Positions 33,654 through 42,398 of a stretch of DNA of 64,000 nucleotides are shown here, in pieces. The position numbers were made by a program, and so were the translations under genes. This DNA comes from Planotetraspora silvatica (GTDB lineage: Bacteria; Actinomycetota; Actinomycetes; Streptosporangiales; Streptosporangiaceae). Each line of letters begins with the position of its first letter. The stretch's first letter is position 1. The notes below the pieces were generated by a model. The model worked only from the letters and a program-made list of their open reading frames with translations, was not told where the DNA came from and did not search any database. The stretch covers positions 1 through 64,000 of the forward strand of contig NZ_BOOQ01000023.1 in the NCBI RefSeq assembly GCF_016863315.1, written 5' to 3'.

Positions 33654-34088
33654 GTGTCTGTTGTGCGTGAGGTCACGGATCGTCTGCTGGCTGCCCTGAA
33701 CTCTCACGACCTGGACGCCGTGGTCCGATGTTTCGGCCCCGAGGCGGTGTACTTCAACGCCGCCGGCATGGCGGAGGGTCATGAGCAGATCCGCTCGTAC
33801 TACGACTACCTGCTCACCGCGTATCCGGACCTGTGCTTCACGTCCTTGACCAAGGTCACCGGCGACGACCTCGCCATGACCGAATGGCGGATGACGGGCA
33901 CGCAGAGGGGCATGCTCCTGGCGCCCGACGGGGAGCCCATCGAGCCGACCCATCGCCGCGTCACCCTCCATGGATGCAGCGCGAGCATGGTCGAGGACGG
34001 TCTGATCGTCAGCTACCGCGTCTATTTCAACGAGCTGGAGCACTACGCGCAGCTGGGCCTGTTCCTCCGCTCCGCTCAGGCGTCCTGA
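33654..34088 (+). CDS. SnoaL-like (NTF2-fold) polyketide cyclase/ester-binding family protein
   Basis: A 144-aa protein of the SnoaL/NTF2-like fold: VREVTDRLLAALNSHDLDAVVRCFGPEAVYF at the start, RSYYDYLLTAYPDLCF in the middle and a final RVYFNELEHYAQLGL segment. Members are cyclases, isomerases or ligand carriers; the reaction cannot be assigned. The GTG at 33654 has GGGG upstream. It stands alone between the protease promoter region and a glycosyltransferase. Confidence 0.82.
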   Translation: MSVVREVTDRLLAALNSHDLDAVVRCFGPEAVYFNAAGMAEGHEQIRSYYDYLLTAYPDLCFTSLTKVTGDDLAMTEWRMTGTQRGMLLAPDGEPIEPTHRRVTLHGCSASMVEDGLIVSYRVYFNELEHYAQLGLFLRSAQAS

Positions 34089-34210
34089 TCCGTCTCTCGG
34101 CCGCGCGATGGCGATAGCCGTACGAACCAGGCGTAAAGGGGTGTGGCCTCGGACGGCCGGCGGGCGGAAGCGGCTCGGGCATGGTCTCGCTGGTCACATA
34201 ATGGTTTCCG

Positions 34211-36031
34211 ATGGAGACGGAGAGTGACCACCAGGTCGATGTCAGCGTGCTCGTGCTCGCGCGAAACTGCCGCGCGCATCTCGACCGGTGCCTGACGTCC
34301 CTGCTCGTCCAGCGGGTCGACAAGGAGATCGTCGTCGTGGACGACGGCTCGTCCGACGGCACCCGGGATCTCCTCGACCTCTACGCCGCGCACCATCCCG
34401 GTGTGATCCGGGTGATCCATCGGGACCGCCGGGGCGTGCCCGCCCGCTTACGCAACCGCGCCCTGGCCGAGGCCAGGGGACGGTACGTCTTCTTCTGCGA
34501 CGGAGGCGACCATCTCGGGCCCGACGCCCTCCGCCGGATGGTCGCGACGGCCGACGCGAACACCTCGGACATCGTCCTCGGCAAGATCGTCCGCCGGGGA
34601 AGGGGCGCCGGTCATCTCGTCCGCCTCCCCGAGTTCGCCTTCCGCGACGACGCCGACGTGGTCGGCCTGCTCGACGGCGCCTACGAGAGCCTGTCCTGCT
34701 TCAAGCTGTTTCGCCGTTCGTCGCTCGAACGGCACAGGATCCGCTTCGACGAGACCCTGACGACGGGGGACGACCTGGCCTTCTCCGTCCACGCGTACTG
34801 CCATGCCGGCGTCATCTCCGTCGTCGCCGATCACGACTGCTACCACCTGGTCCGCCGGCGGGACGGCGGCGTCCCCATGGCCGAGACGGCCGGCCGCGAC
34901 CCGCTCGCCTGGCTGCGGATGATCCGTACGCCTCTCGAACTGATGGCCGGGCACATCCCCCCCGGCCCGCTCCGCGACCATCTGCTGCTCCGGCACTTCA
35001 AGCTCGACGTGCTGGCCCAGCTCGGCGCGCCCTTCCTGGCCGCATGCGAGGCGGCGCGCGAGAAGATCGTCATGGAGGTCGCCGACATCTGCGCGGAATG
35101 GCTGACCGACGGCGTCCGCGACCTGTTCGGCGACCTGGAGCGGCTGCGCGTCGCGTCGTTGGACGACGTCGACCGGCTCGTACGGCTGGCCCGCGTCGAG
35201 ACGGCCCCGATGCGACACCGGCTCCTGGGGCTGGACTGGATCGGAGGTCGGCTGGAGGTCTCGGGGAGCGTCTCGCTCGCGGGGTTCGACGGGGAGGTGT
35301 GCCTCGTCCTTCGTGAGCGGACCGCACAGGGGGAGCGGCGTGTTCCCGTGACCCGGATCGCCGACAGGTTCGGCGCCATGATCGAGGTGACCTCGCTCCC
35401 TTCCGGCATATGGGACGTCCACGTGGCCGTTGAGTGTGAGGGGGTCCGCAGGCTCGCCCGGCTGCGGGCCGACCGCGACCCCGTCATGGTCGCACCGGCC
35501 GCCCGGTTCTCCTCAGGAGTCGTGGCGGTGCCCTTCCTCACCCGTTCGCAGGGCTATCTCGGTCTCGACGTCGGCGGCCATCTCCTGCGGGTCCCCGGCG
35601 CCGTACGGCTGGCGCGCGCCGAATGGGCGGGCCGGCGGCTGCGGGTCGAAGGCCAGGTGCACGTGGGCAGCACACCGGGGGCCGTGGCCGTACGGCATCT
35701 GGTCTGGCGTGAGCGGGCCTCGGGACGGGAGCGGCGCCAGCCTGTCGTGGCGACCGGCTCGCACACCTTCGTGGCGAGCGCGGGAGGCTTCTCCGCCGGG
35801 ACGTGGGACGCCTATCTCGAACTCGACGTGGGCGGTCCGCCGGCCCGGTTCCCCGTCAAGGTCGACAGGCCGGAGGAACTCGACGGGACCATGCGCTGGT
35901 GGTCCGGCCTCATGAGGTGGACCGTCCGTCCGTACGCCACCTCGGTCAACCGGCGTCTCAGCACCTCGGTGCACGTTTCCACGCCGTTCACCCTGCTCGG
36001 TTCCGCGATGCGAAAGTTAGGGCCGAGTTAA
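34211..36031 (+). CDS. Family 2 (GT-A) glycosyltransferase with extended C-terminus
   Basis: A 606-aa protein. The first 230 residues are a GT2 domain (VSVLVLARNCRAHLDRCLTS, VVVDDGSSDGT, ARGRYVFFCDGGD, TGDDLAFSVHA). The metal-binding DxD position reads DGGD, a variant. Residues about 230-350 are helical. The remaining 250 residues hold two similar beta-rich modules, one from about 340 (LDWIGGRLEVSGSVSLAG) and one from about 470 (AEWAGRRLRVEGQVHVGS), like the accessory domains of teichoic-acid-type glycosyltransferases. It may build a wall polymer. No membrane span or signal is seen. Confidence 0.87.
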   Translation: METESDHQVDVSVLVLARNCRAHLDRCLTSLLVQRVDKEIVVVDDGSSDGTRDLLDLYAAHHPGVIRVIHRDRRGVPARLRNRALAEARGRYVFFCDGGDHLGPDALRRMVATADANTSDIVLGKIVRRGRGAGHLVRLPEFAFRDDADVVGLLDGAYESLSCFKLFRRSSLERHRIRFDETLTTGDDLAFSVHAYCHAGVISVVADHDCYHLVRRRDGGVPMAETAGRDPLAWLRMIRTPLELMAGHIPPGPLRDHLLLRHFKLDVLAQLGAPFLAACEAAREKIVMEVADICAEWLTDGVRDLFGDLERLRVASLDDVDRLVRLARVETAPMRHRLLGLDWIGGRLEVSGSVSLAGFDGEVCLVLRERTAQGERRVPVTRIADRFGAMIEVTSLPSGIWDVHVAVECEGVRRLARLRADRDPVMVAPAARFSSGVVAVPFLTRSQGYLGLDVGGHLLRVPGAVRLARAEWAGRRLRVEGQVHVGSTPGAVAVRHLVWRERASGRERRQPVVATGSHTFVASAGGFSAGTWDAYLELDVGGPPARFPVKVDRPEELDGTMRWWSGLMRWTVRPYATSVNRRLSTSVHVSTPFTLLGSAMRKLGPS

Positions 36032-36070
36032 CTGCAACTTATTTGCAACTGCGACTGGCTCCTCTAGGGT
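36032..36070 (+). promoter_or_regulatory. Nur-box-like operator overlapping the nikMN promoter
   Basis: CTGCAA-N5-TTGCAA at 36032-36048 fits the nickel-responsive Nur consensus tTGCaa-N5-ttGCAA described in Streptomyces. Its right half TTGCAA doubles as a -35 element, with TAGGGT at 36065-36070 as -10 after a 16-bp spacer. The box begins right after the upstream stop codon. Repression when nickel is plentiful is the expected behaviour. Confidence 0.65.
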
Positions 36071-36106
36071 GAGGGCGTATTCCTGCCGTCTTGGAGGGGC
36101 TTGTCG

Positions 36107-37135
36107 ATGCACGTGCCTGATGGGTTCTTCGACGTTCCCGTGTCCGCCGGAGCCGGAGTGGTCGCGGCCGCCGGTGTCGCGGTCTGCCTGCGGCGGGCCC
36201 GCCGGGAACTGGACGACCGCACCGCCCCGATGGCCGGTCTCGTGGCCGCCTTCATCTTCGCCGTCCAGATGCTCAACTTCCCCGTCGCGGCCGGCACCAG
36301 CGGTCATCTGCTGGGAGGGGCGCTGGCCGCCATACTCGTCGGCCCGGCCACGGCCGTCCTGTGCGTGGCCGTGGTCCTGCTCGTCCAGGGCTTCTTCTTC
36401 GCCGACGGCGGCCTGACGGCGCTCGGCGTCAACATCACCCTGATGGCGATCGTCACCTCGGTCGTGGGCTGGGCCGTCTTCCGGCTGGTGAGCAGGAGCG
36501 CCCCGCGGAGCCGTACCGCGGTGATCGTGGGGTCGTTCCTGGCGGCGCTGGTCTCCGTGCCCACGTCCGCGCTCGTCTTCACCGCCCTGTTCTGGCTCGG
36601 CGGCACCGCGCCGATCGAGTTGTCGTCCGTCGCCGCCGCGATGGGCGGCGTCCACGTGCTGATCGGTCTGGGCGAGGCGCTGATCACCGCCCTCACAGTG
36701 AGCAGCGTGCTGGCCGTGCGGCCCGACCTGGTGTACGGCGCCCGCGGCCTGGCGGCGCCCCTCGTGCTCCGCACGGCCGACGGCGAGGTCGCGGTGGAGG
36801 AGCCCGCGACCCTGCCCGCGCCGAAGCGTGGCCTCCGGCCGGTCCTGCTCGGCGGCGGACTCGTCGCCCTTCTGCTCGCCGGGGTCGTGTCGTTCTACGC
36901 CTCGAGCGCACCCGACGGCCTGAACAAGGTGGCCGCCGACAAGGGGTTCAACGCCTACGAGAGGCCCCACGACCTGGAGAACGGGCCACTGGCCGGATAC
37001 GGCGTCAGCGGCGTCGAGGACGAGCGGCTGTCCGGCGGCCTCGCCGGGATCGCCGGCGTCGGGATCACCGTGCTCGTCGGCGGTGCGATCTTCTTCACGG
37101 TCCGGCGCAGGCGTCAGGACAAGGCCGTCGCGTGA
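36107..37135 (+). CDS. nikMN: ECF transporter substrate-binding component, fused M-N type (nickel/cobalt)
   Basis: A 342-aa integral membrane protein. The first 225 residues are a CbiM/NikM S-component with the essential MHVPDGF N-terminus; in this family the Met1 amine and His2 bind the metal, so the ATG at 36107 must be the true start (GGAGGGG precedes it). Residues about 245-342 are the N component: a helix, an outside loop ASSAPDGLNKVAADKGF, and a second helix with an RRRRQDK end. The fused MN layout and the Nur box favour nickel over cobalt; this is an inference. Confidence 0.87.
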   Translation: MHVPDGFFDVPVSAGAGVVAAAGVAVCLRRARRELDDRTAPMAGLVAAFIFAVQMLNFPVAAGTSGHLLGGALAAILVGPATAVLCVAVVLLVQGFFFADGGLTALGVNITLMAIVTSVVGWAVFRLVSRSAPRSRTAVIVGSFLAALVSVPTSALVFTALFWLGGTAPIELSSVAAAMGGVHVLIGLGEALITALTVSSVLAVRPDLVYGARGLAAPLVLRTADGEVAVEEPATLPAPKRGLRPVLLGGGLVALLLAGVVSFYASSAPDGLNKVAADKGFNAYERPHDLENGPLAGYGVSGVEDERLSGGLAGIAGVGITVLVGGAIFFTVRRRRQDKAVA

Positions 37136-37187
37136 GCGTTGAACGTCGCCGCGGAGTTCCCCGTAGGCGGGGCCGGGGGAGTCGCGG

Positions 37188-37952
37188 GTGAGCGCGGGTC
37201 ATCATCACGCCCTCTACCTGCCAGGTGACACGCCGGTGCATCGTCTGCCGCCGCAGTGCAAGCTGATCGCGGCGGTGGGATTCGCCGTGGCGGTGGTGGC
37301 GACTCCCCGCGAGGCCTGGGGGGCGTTCGGCGTCGACGTGCTGCTGCTGGCGGCGGTCGCGGCGGTCGCGCGGATTCCCCCCGCCCTCGTCCTGCGCCGC
37401 ATGGTCGTCGAGGTGCCGTTCGTGTTGTTCGCCGTCGCGATCCCGTTCATCGGCCTCGGGGAGCGGACCGAGGTGCTGGGAGTCTCCCTGAGCCTGCCGG
37501 GCCTCTGGGCGGCCTGGAACATCCTGGCCAAGGCCACGCTCGGGGTGGTCGCCTCGATCCTGCTGGCGGCGACCACCGAGCCGCGCATGATGCTTCTCGG
37601 GGCGGAGCGGCTCCGGCTGCCGGCGCTGCTCGTGCAGATCGCCATGTTCATGCTTCGCTACATGAGCGTGATCCTCGACCAGGCCCGGCGGATGCGGATC
37701 GCGAGGGAGTCGCGGGGGTTCGTCGCCAGGGACATCCGCCAGGCGCCCGTCCTGGCCAGGTCGGCGGGCGCGCTGTTCATCAGGTCGTACGAAAGGGGAG
37801 AGCGGGTGCACCTCGCCATGCTGAGCCGCGGCTACACCGGTCAGATGCCCGTCATCCATGATCTGCCGGCGTCGTGGCGGCAGTGGAGCGCCGCCGCCGT
37901 CCTCCCGGCGCTGGCCCTCACGACGGCCGTGGTCGCGCGGAGCCTGGCATGA
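37188..37952 (+). CDS. nikQ: ECF transporter T component (NikQ/CbiQ)
   Basis: A 254-aa transmembrane protein of the CbiQ family: LPPQCKLIAAVGFAVAVVAT near the start, about five to six membrane helices, and the two Ala-Arg-Gly-type coupling motifs that contact the ATPases (RESRGFVARD and LAMLSRGYTG). An N-terminal HHH lies just after the start. The GTG at 37188 is preceded by GGGGGAG. It is second in the MN-Q-O operon and overlaps the ATPase start by 4 nt. Confidence 0.88.
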   Translation: MSAGHHHALYLPGDTPVHRLPPQCKLIAAVGFAVAVVATPREAWGAFGVDVLLLAAVAAVARIPPALVLRRMVVEVPFVLFAVAIPFIGLGERTEVLGVSLSLPGLWAAWNILAKATLGVVASILLAATTEPRMMLLGAERLRLPALLVQIAMFMLRYMSVILDQARRMRIARESRGFVARDIRQAPVLARSAGALFIRSYERGERVHLAMLSRGYTGQMPVIHDLPASWRQWSAAAVLPALALTTAVVARSLA

Positions 37953-38716
37953 CACCGGGAAGCGGCTTGGGAACCGCCGCATCGCTCCAGGTGAGCGGTC
38001 TCGCGTATGCCTATCCGGACGGAACCCAGGCGCTGTTCGGCGTCGACCTGACCATCACGCGAGGTGAGCGCGTCGCGCTGCTCGGGCCCAACGGCGCGGG
38101 CAAGACCACGCTGGTCATGCATCTCAACGGCATCCTCACCGCGGGCCACGGGACGGTCGAGGTGGCCGGGCTCCTCGTCCGTGCCGACACGCTCCGGGAG
38201 ATCCGCCGCCGGGTCGGGCTGGTCTTCCAGGATCCCGACGACCAGTTGTTCATGCCGACCGTGCGTGAGGACGTCGCGTTCGGGCCGGCCAACCTGGGCG
38301 TCCGGGGGGCCGAACTGGAGCGGAGGGTGGCGGACGCGCTGGACCGGGTCGGCATGCTGGAGGCGGCGGACCGGCCGCCGCACCATCTGTCGTTCGGCCA
38401 GCGGCGTCGGGTGGCGGTGGCCACCGTGCTGGCGATGGAGCCGGAGATCCTCGTGCTGGACGAGCCGTCGTCGAACCTCGATCCCGCCTCACGTCGCGAG
38501 CTCGCCCAGATCCTGAAAAATCTGGATGTGACGGTGCTGATGGTCACGCACGATCTTCCGTACGCGCTGGAACTGTGCGAGCGCTCCCTCATCCTCTCCC
38601 GGGGGGTGATCGCCGCGGACGGGGCCACGCGGTCCCTGCTCGCCGACGACGAATTGCTGGCCGCCCACCGGCTCGAGTTGCCGTACGGCTTCGCGCCGTC
38701 TGCTCACCCACGGTGA
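37949..38716 (+). CDS. nikO: ECF transporter ATPase (NikO/CbiO)
   Basis: A 255-aa ABC ATPase: Walker A GPNGAGKTT, Q-loop LVFQDPDDQLFMPTVREDVAFGP (typical CbiO wording), signature LSFGQRRRVAVATVLAME, Walker B ILVLDEPSSNLDP, H-loop VTHDLPYALE. The signature starts LSFGQ rather than LSGGQ. The ATG at 37949 overlaps the nikQ stop. One O subunit is encoded, so the ATPase is presumably a homodimer energising metal uptake. Confidence 0.92.
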   Translation: MTPGSGLGTAASLQVSGLAYAYPDGTQALFGVDLTITRGERVALLGPNGAGKTTLVMHLNGILTAGHGTVEVAGLLVRADTLREIRRRVGLVFQDPDDQLFMPTVREDVAFGPANLGVRGAELERRVADALDRVGMLEAADRPPHHLSFGQRRRVAVATVLAMEPEILVLDEPSSNLDPASRRELAQILKNLDVTVLMVTHDLPYALELCERSLILSRGVIAADGATRSLLADDELLAAHRLELPYGFAPSAHPR

Positions 38717-38754
38717 TGCGCAAGTAAAGTGGGCCTCGCGGAGGAGGTTCAACG

Positions 38755-39099
38755 ATGAAGCTGCGACTCGCGCGCCGGTCGGCCTCGGGCGCCGTCGTCG
38801 TGGCGGTGGAAGGTGAGCTCGATCTGTTCACGGCTCCGTTTCTGCGGGACGAGGTGCGTGATGCGATCAAGCAGGACGGGCCCACGCTCGTGCTCGACCT
38901 CGCCGCCCTGTCATTCATGGACTCGAGCGGGCTCAGCGTGCTGATCGAGGCGTACCGCCTGGCCGCGAGCGAGGGCGGCGGCGTCTGCCTGGCCGCTCCT
39001 CAGGCCCCGGTGGCCCGCATCCTGCGGACCACCGGCCTTGACCGGCGCATCAAGGTCTACCCGGATGTCGACACCGCGATTTTGCGCCATCCCGAGTAG
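38755..39099 (+). CDS. STAS domain anti-sigma factor antagonist
   Basis: A 114-aa single STAS domain: VVVAVEGELDLFTAPFLRDEVRD, then LVLDLAALSFMDSSGLSVLIEAYR. Ser in the DSSGL loop is the usual phosphorylation site that switches binding to an anti-sigma kinase. AGGAGG lies 8 nt before the ATG. No RsbW-type kinase is adjacent; the SpoIIE-type phosphatase at 48347 could be the dephosphorylating partner, which is speculative. Confidence 0.92.
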   Translation: MKLRLARRSASGAVVVAVEGELDLFTAPFLRDEVRDAIKQDGPTLVLDLAALSFMDSSGLSVLIEAYRLAASEGGGVCLAAPQAPVARILRTTGLDRRIKVYPDVDTAILRHPE

Positions 39100-39132
39100 A
39101 ACTTCATTCGGTTCTCGCGTTAAGGTCCGGCT

Positions 39133-39912
39133 ATGGACCTGAACGGAGCAGCAGTCATCATTTCGGGCGGTGCCAGTGGCCTCGGTGAGGCCACGGCCCG
39201 CGAGCTGGCGAGCCTCGGCGCGACCGCGGTCATCGCCGACCTGAACGCCGAGCGCGGCAAGGCGCTCGCCGACGAGCTGGGCGGCGTGTTCGCCCAGACC
39301 GACGTCTCGGACGAGGCCTCGGTGCAGGCCGCCGTCGACGTCGCGGTCGCCACCGGCAAGCCGCTGCGCGCCGTCGTCAGCAGCGCCGGCATCGGCTGGG
39401 CGTCCAGGACCGTCGGCCGTGACGGCTCCCCCCACGACCTCGCCACCTACCGCAAGGTGATCGACGTCAACCTGATCGGCACCTTCAACCTCATGCGCAT
39501 CGGCGCGGCCGCCATGGCGAAGACCGAGCCCGTCGACGCCGACGGCGCGCGCGGAGTCGTCATCAACACCGCGTCGGTGGCCGGCATCGAGGGCCAGACC
39601 GGTCAGGTGGCGTACTCGGCCTCCAAGGGCGGGATCATCGGCATGACCCTTCCCGCCGCCCGCGACCTGGCGGCGATCGGCGTCCGCGTCCTGACCATCG
39701 CTCCCGGCATCATCGACACCCCGATCTACGGCACGATCGGCGACAAGAACGCCGAGGAGTTCAAGGCCAAGCTCATCGGGCCGGTGGCCTTCCCCAAGCG
39801 GCTCGGCCGGGCGTCGGAGTTCGGGCACCTCGTCCGTGCGCTGATCGAGAACGACTACATGAACGGCGAAGTCATCCGCTTCGACGGCGGCATCCGCTTC
39901 CAGCCCAAGTAA
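39133..39912 (+). CDS. SDR family dehydrogenase, 3-hydroxyacyl-CoA dehydrogenase type
   Basis: A 259-aa short-chain dehydrogenase: nucleotide-binding GGASGLGEATA, acidic ADLNAERG that selects NAD, SSAGIG, and catalytic NTASVAGIEGQTGQVAYSASKGG (Ser, YxxxK). The overall pattern is like human type-10 hydroxysteroid/3-hydroxyacyl-CoA dehydrogenase. With the crotonase encoded 41 nt downstream on the same strand it could carry out consecutive steps of fatty or branched-chain acyl-CoA oxidation. Confidence 0.9.
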   Translation: MDLNGAAVIISGGASGLGEATARELASLGATAVIADLNAERGKALADELGGVFAQTDVSDEASVQAAVDVAVATGKPLRAVVSSAGIGWASRTVGRDGSPHDLATYRKVIDVNLIGTFNLMRIGAAAMAKTEPVDADGARGVVINTASVAGIEGQTGQVAYSASKGGIIGMTLPAARDLAAIGVRVLTIAPGIIDTPIYGTIGDKNAEEFKAKLIGPVAFPKRLGRASEFGHLVRALIENDYMNGEVIRFDGGIRFQPK

Positions 39913-39952
39913 GTTCTCGTTGCTCGCCGTAACTCCCGACTCTGGAGACTCC

Positions 39953-40717
39953 ATGTCTGACGAGGTTCTGCTAGAGGTCGACGGCGGGGTCGCCGTCATC
40001 ACGATCAACCGGCCGAAGGCCAGGAACGCGGTCAACGGAGCCGTGGCTCGCGGCATCGCGTCGGCCGTCGACGAACTGGACGAGCGCAAGGACGTCGCCG
40101 TCATCGTCCTCACGGGCGCCGGCGGCACGTTCTCCGCGGGCATGGACCTCAAGGGGTTCCTGACCGGCGACCTCCCCGTGGTCGAGGGGCGCGGCTTCGG
40201 CGGCCTCACCGAAGCGCCTCCGCGCAAGCCCGTCATCGCCGCGGTGGAGGGCTACGCGCTCGCCGGCGGTTTCGAGCTGGCTCTGGCGTGCGACATCGTC
40301 GTCGCCTCCGAGGCGGCCACGTTCGGCCTGCCCGAGCCCAAGCGCGGGCTGGTGGCGGGCGCGGGCGGGATCATGCGGCTCCCGCGTCGCATCCCGTACC
40401 ACGTCGCCATGGAGATCGCCCTGACGGGCGACCACTATCCGGCGTCCCGGCTCTACGAGCTCGGGCTGGTCAACCGGCTCACGCCGGCGGGCGAGGCGCT
40501 GGCCGGCGCACGCGAGCTGGCCGCCAAGATCGCGGCCAACGCGCCGCTGGCCCTGGCCGCGACGAAGCAGGTGATCGTCGAGTCGGCGGACTGGTCGCGC
40601 GAGGAGATGTTCAAGAAGCAGGGCGCGATCATCAGCCCCGTGTTCAGCTCCAAGGACGCGATGGAGGGCGCCGCCGCCTTCGCCGAGAAGCGGCCGCCGG
40701 CCTGGAAGGGCGAATAG
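39953..40717 (+). CDS. Enoyl-CoA hydratase/isomerase (crotonase) family
   Basis: A 254-aa crotonase: AVITINRPKARNAVNGAV, FSAGMDLKGF (oxyanion region), AAVEGYALAGGFELALACDIVVA and FGLPEPKRGLVAGAGG, where the Glu is one of the catalytic acids. The first catalytic Glu position is not clearly conserved, so hydratase versus isomerase cannot be decided. The ATG at 39953 has GGAGA upstream. It lies downstream of the SDR gene and probably shares its transcript; a strong hairpin ends the unit. Confidence 0.9.
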   Translation: MSDEVLLEVDGGVAVITINRPKARNAVNGAVARGIASAVDELDERKDVAVIVLTGAGGTFSAGMDLKGFLTGDLPVVEGRGFGGLTEAPPRKPVIAAVEGYALAGGFELALACDIVVASEAATFGLPEPKRGLVAGAGGIMRLPRRIPYHVAMEIALTGDHYPASRLYELGLVNRLTPAGEALAGARELAAKIAANAPLALAATKQVIVESADWSREEMFKKQGAIISPVFSSKDAMEGAAAFAEKRPPAWKGE

Positions 40718-40719
40718 GC

Positions 40720-40767
40720 GAACTGCCCGGTCCCCGCGTGAATGATCATGCGGCGACCGGGCAGTTC
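40720..40767 (+). terminator. Hairpin after the crotonase gene
   Basis: GAACTGCCCGGTC pairs perfectly with GACCGGGCAGTTC, with an inner CCCGC/GCGG pair and a loop of about 12 nt. It begins 3 nt after the stop codon and separates the SDR-crotonase unit from the rhomboid gene. Confidence 0.75.
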
Positions 40768-40802
40768 TCCCACTCGTGGGCAGAACAAATTACGGTAAAG
40801 AC

Positions 40803-41429
40803 ATGAGCGATTCCGGGAGCGGCCTTTCCCCAGCCGGCGGATCGATGAAGGACCGTACGGCAAGGCTCCTCACCGGAGCGCTCGGCAGCGCGATCGTGAT
40901 GATCGTGCTCCTGTCCGTCATGTGGGCCGTGGAGATCGTCGACTACGTCCAGAACGGCAGCCTCGACCGCTACGGGATCATCGCGCACGAGCCGGACGGG
41001 TTGCCGGGCATCCTGTTCGCCCCGTTCCTGCACGCCGGTTTCGCCCATCTCATGGCCAACTCGGTGCCGCTGCTCATCCTGGGCTTCCTGGCGGCCATCC
41101 GGGGGATCAGCCGCTTCCTCACCGCCAGTCTCGTGATCATCCTCGTCAGCGGTTCGGGCGTGTGGCTCACCAGCCCGCCGAACACGCTGACGCTCGGCGC
41201 GAGCGGCCTCGTTTTCGGATATTTCGGCTATGTGGTGGCCCGCGGGTTGTTCGATCGCCGGGCCCTGGACATCGTCCTCGGCGTGATCGTCGCCGTCCTC
41301 TACTACTCGATCCTGTGGGGCGCGCTGCCGAGCCAGCCCGGCATCTCCTGGCAGGGCCATCTCTTCGGCCTCATCGGCGGCATCGTCGCCGCCTGGTTCC
41401 TGCGCCGCCGCCGCCGCGGCGTCGTCTGA
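40803..41429 (+). CDS. Rhomboid family intramembrane serine protease
   Basis: A 208-aa membrane protein with six hydrophobic helices. The catalytic Ser is in TLGASGLVFGYFGY (GxSG) on helix 4 and the catalytic His in SWQGHLFGLIGG on helix 6; HAGFAHLMANS is the conserved loop/helix 2 feature. It cleaves transmembrane substrates within the membrane. The start is the ATG at 40803. The C-terminus is a run of arginines and the stop codon begins a series of TGAGCCG repeats. Confidence 0.92.
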   Translation: MSDSGSGLSPAGGSMKDRTARLLTGALGSAIVMIVLLSVMWAVEIVDYVQNGSLDRYGIIAHEPDGLPGILFAPFLHAGFAHLMANSVPLLILGFLAAIRGISRFLTASLVIILVSGSGVWLTSPPNTLTLGASGLVFGYFGYVVARGLFDRRALDIVLGVIVAVLYYSILWGALPSQPGISWQGHLFGLIGGIVAAWFLRRRRRGVV

Positions 41430-41551
41430 GCCGCACCCAGAGTGTCCTGAGCCGCAGCGTCCTGAGCCGTCACCGAGTGTCCTGAGCCGCCCACCGAGTC
41501 TTCCCGCGCCGCCGACCGGGCCCCTGAGCCCGGCGGCCGCCCCCTGAGCCG
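41427..41551. repeat. Irregular TGAGCCG repeat series from the rhomboid stop codon
   Basis: TGAGCC(G/C) occurs at 41427, 41448, 41463, 41483, 41525 and 41545 with spacings of 21, 15, 20, 42 and 20 bp, each preceded by CC or GTC. The first copy contains the rhomboid stop codon. The rest of the spacer to 41720 shows no gene. Confidence 0.7.
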
Positions 41552-41720
41552 CCCGCCGGGCGGGCGCGCACCGCCTCCTGTACGGCCCCTGACCTGCTCA
41601 GGGTTAGTGTGGGACGTCTCCTGGAGCGGCGCGGGGTGGTCCTCGCGCCCGCCGCCATCGTCCGCTCGTGTGATCGGCCGTGAGGTCCTCGACGGGGCGC
41701 GCGCTCCGGTGTGAGCGACT

Positions 41721-42398
41721 GTGAGCGACGTCATAGGAACCGGCGGTGCGCGGTTGGCAGAACTAGATATGGATCCTGGGTTCCGCGCCCGTGTTCGGGC
41801 GGGTGACGAGACCTCGTTCGTCGTCCTTTTCCGGGAGCACGGGACGGCGGTGTACAACCACTGCTTCCGGCTCACCGGAGATTGGTCGGTGGCCGAGGAC
41901 TGCACCTCACTGGTGTTCCTGGAAGCCTGGCGCCTACGGGAAAAGGTCGAGCCGGAAGGCTCCAGCCTGTTGCCGTGGCTGCTGGGGATCGCCACGAACG
42001 TGGTGCACCGCCGGCGCCGGGTGGCCCGCCGCCACCAGGCGTTGATGGAACGGATGCCGGCTCCTGAGCTTCTGCCGGACTTCGCCGATGAGGTGGTGGG
42101 TCGCCTGGAGGACCAGGAGAAGATCGCCGCCGTGCGCCAGGTCCTGGAGCGCCTGCCCAAGGCCGATCGCGATGTGCTGGCCTTGTGCGCGTGGGCGGGG
42201 CTCGACTACGCCGCCGCCGCTCAGGCGCTGGGAGTCCCCGTCGGCACGGTCCGCTCCCGCCTGTCACGGGCCCGCCGTCGCCTGGAGAAGCTCGCCGAGA
42301 AAAATCTCCGCCAGAACGTGGAACCCTCGCCCGGGGCCAGGCAGCTAACAGGTGACCGCGACAGTGCGGTCCGGCCGGATGAAAGGAAGCACCGATGA
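41721..42398 (+). CDS. ECF-type RNA polymerase sigma factor
   Basis: A 225-aa sigma factor. Region 2: FVVLFREHGTAVYNHCFRLTG, then VAEDCTSLVFLEAWRL. Region 4: VLERLPKADRDVLALCAWAGLDYAAAAQALGVPVGTVRSRLSRARRRL. A basic/acidic tail of about 30 residues is extra. Start uncertain: GTG at 41721 or ATG at 41769, where region 2 begins. It is coupled by ATGA to a CU044_5270-type membrane partner. Confidence 0.87.
   Translation: MSDVIGTGGARLAELDMDPGFRARVRAGDETSFVVLFREHGTAVYNHCFRLTGDWSVAEDCTSLVFLEAWRLREKVEPEGSSLLPWLLGIATNVVHRRRRVARRHQALMERMPAPELLPDFADEVVGRLEDQEKIAAVRQVLERLPKADRDVLALCAWAGLDYAAAAQALGVPVGTVRSRLSRARRRLEKLAEKNLRQNVEPSPGARQLTGDRDSAVRPDERKHR

Noticed and set aside
36032-36106. Cobalamin riboswitch before the metal transporter
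   Set aside because: Only 75 bp lie between the upstream stop and the start codon, too short for a B12 riboswitch, and no B12-box-like sequence is seen.
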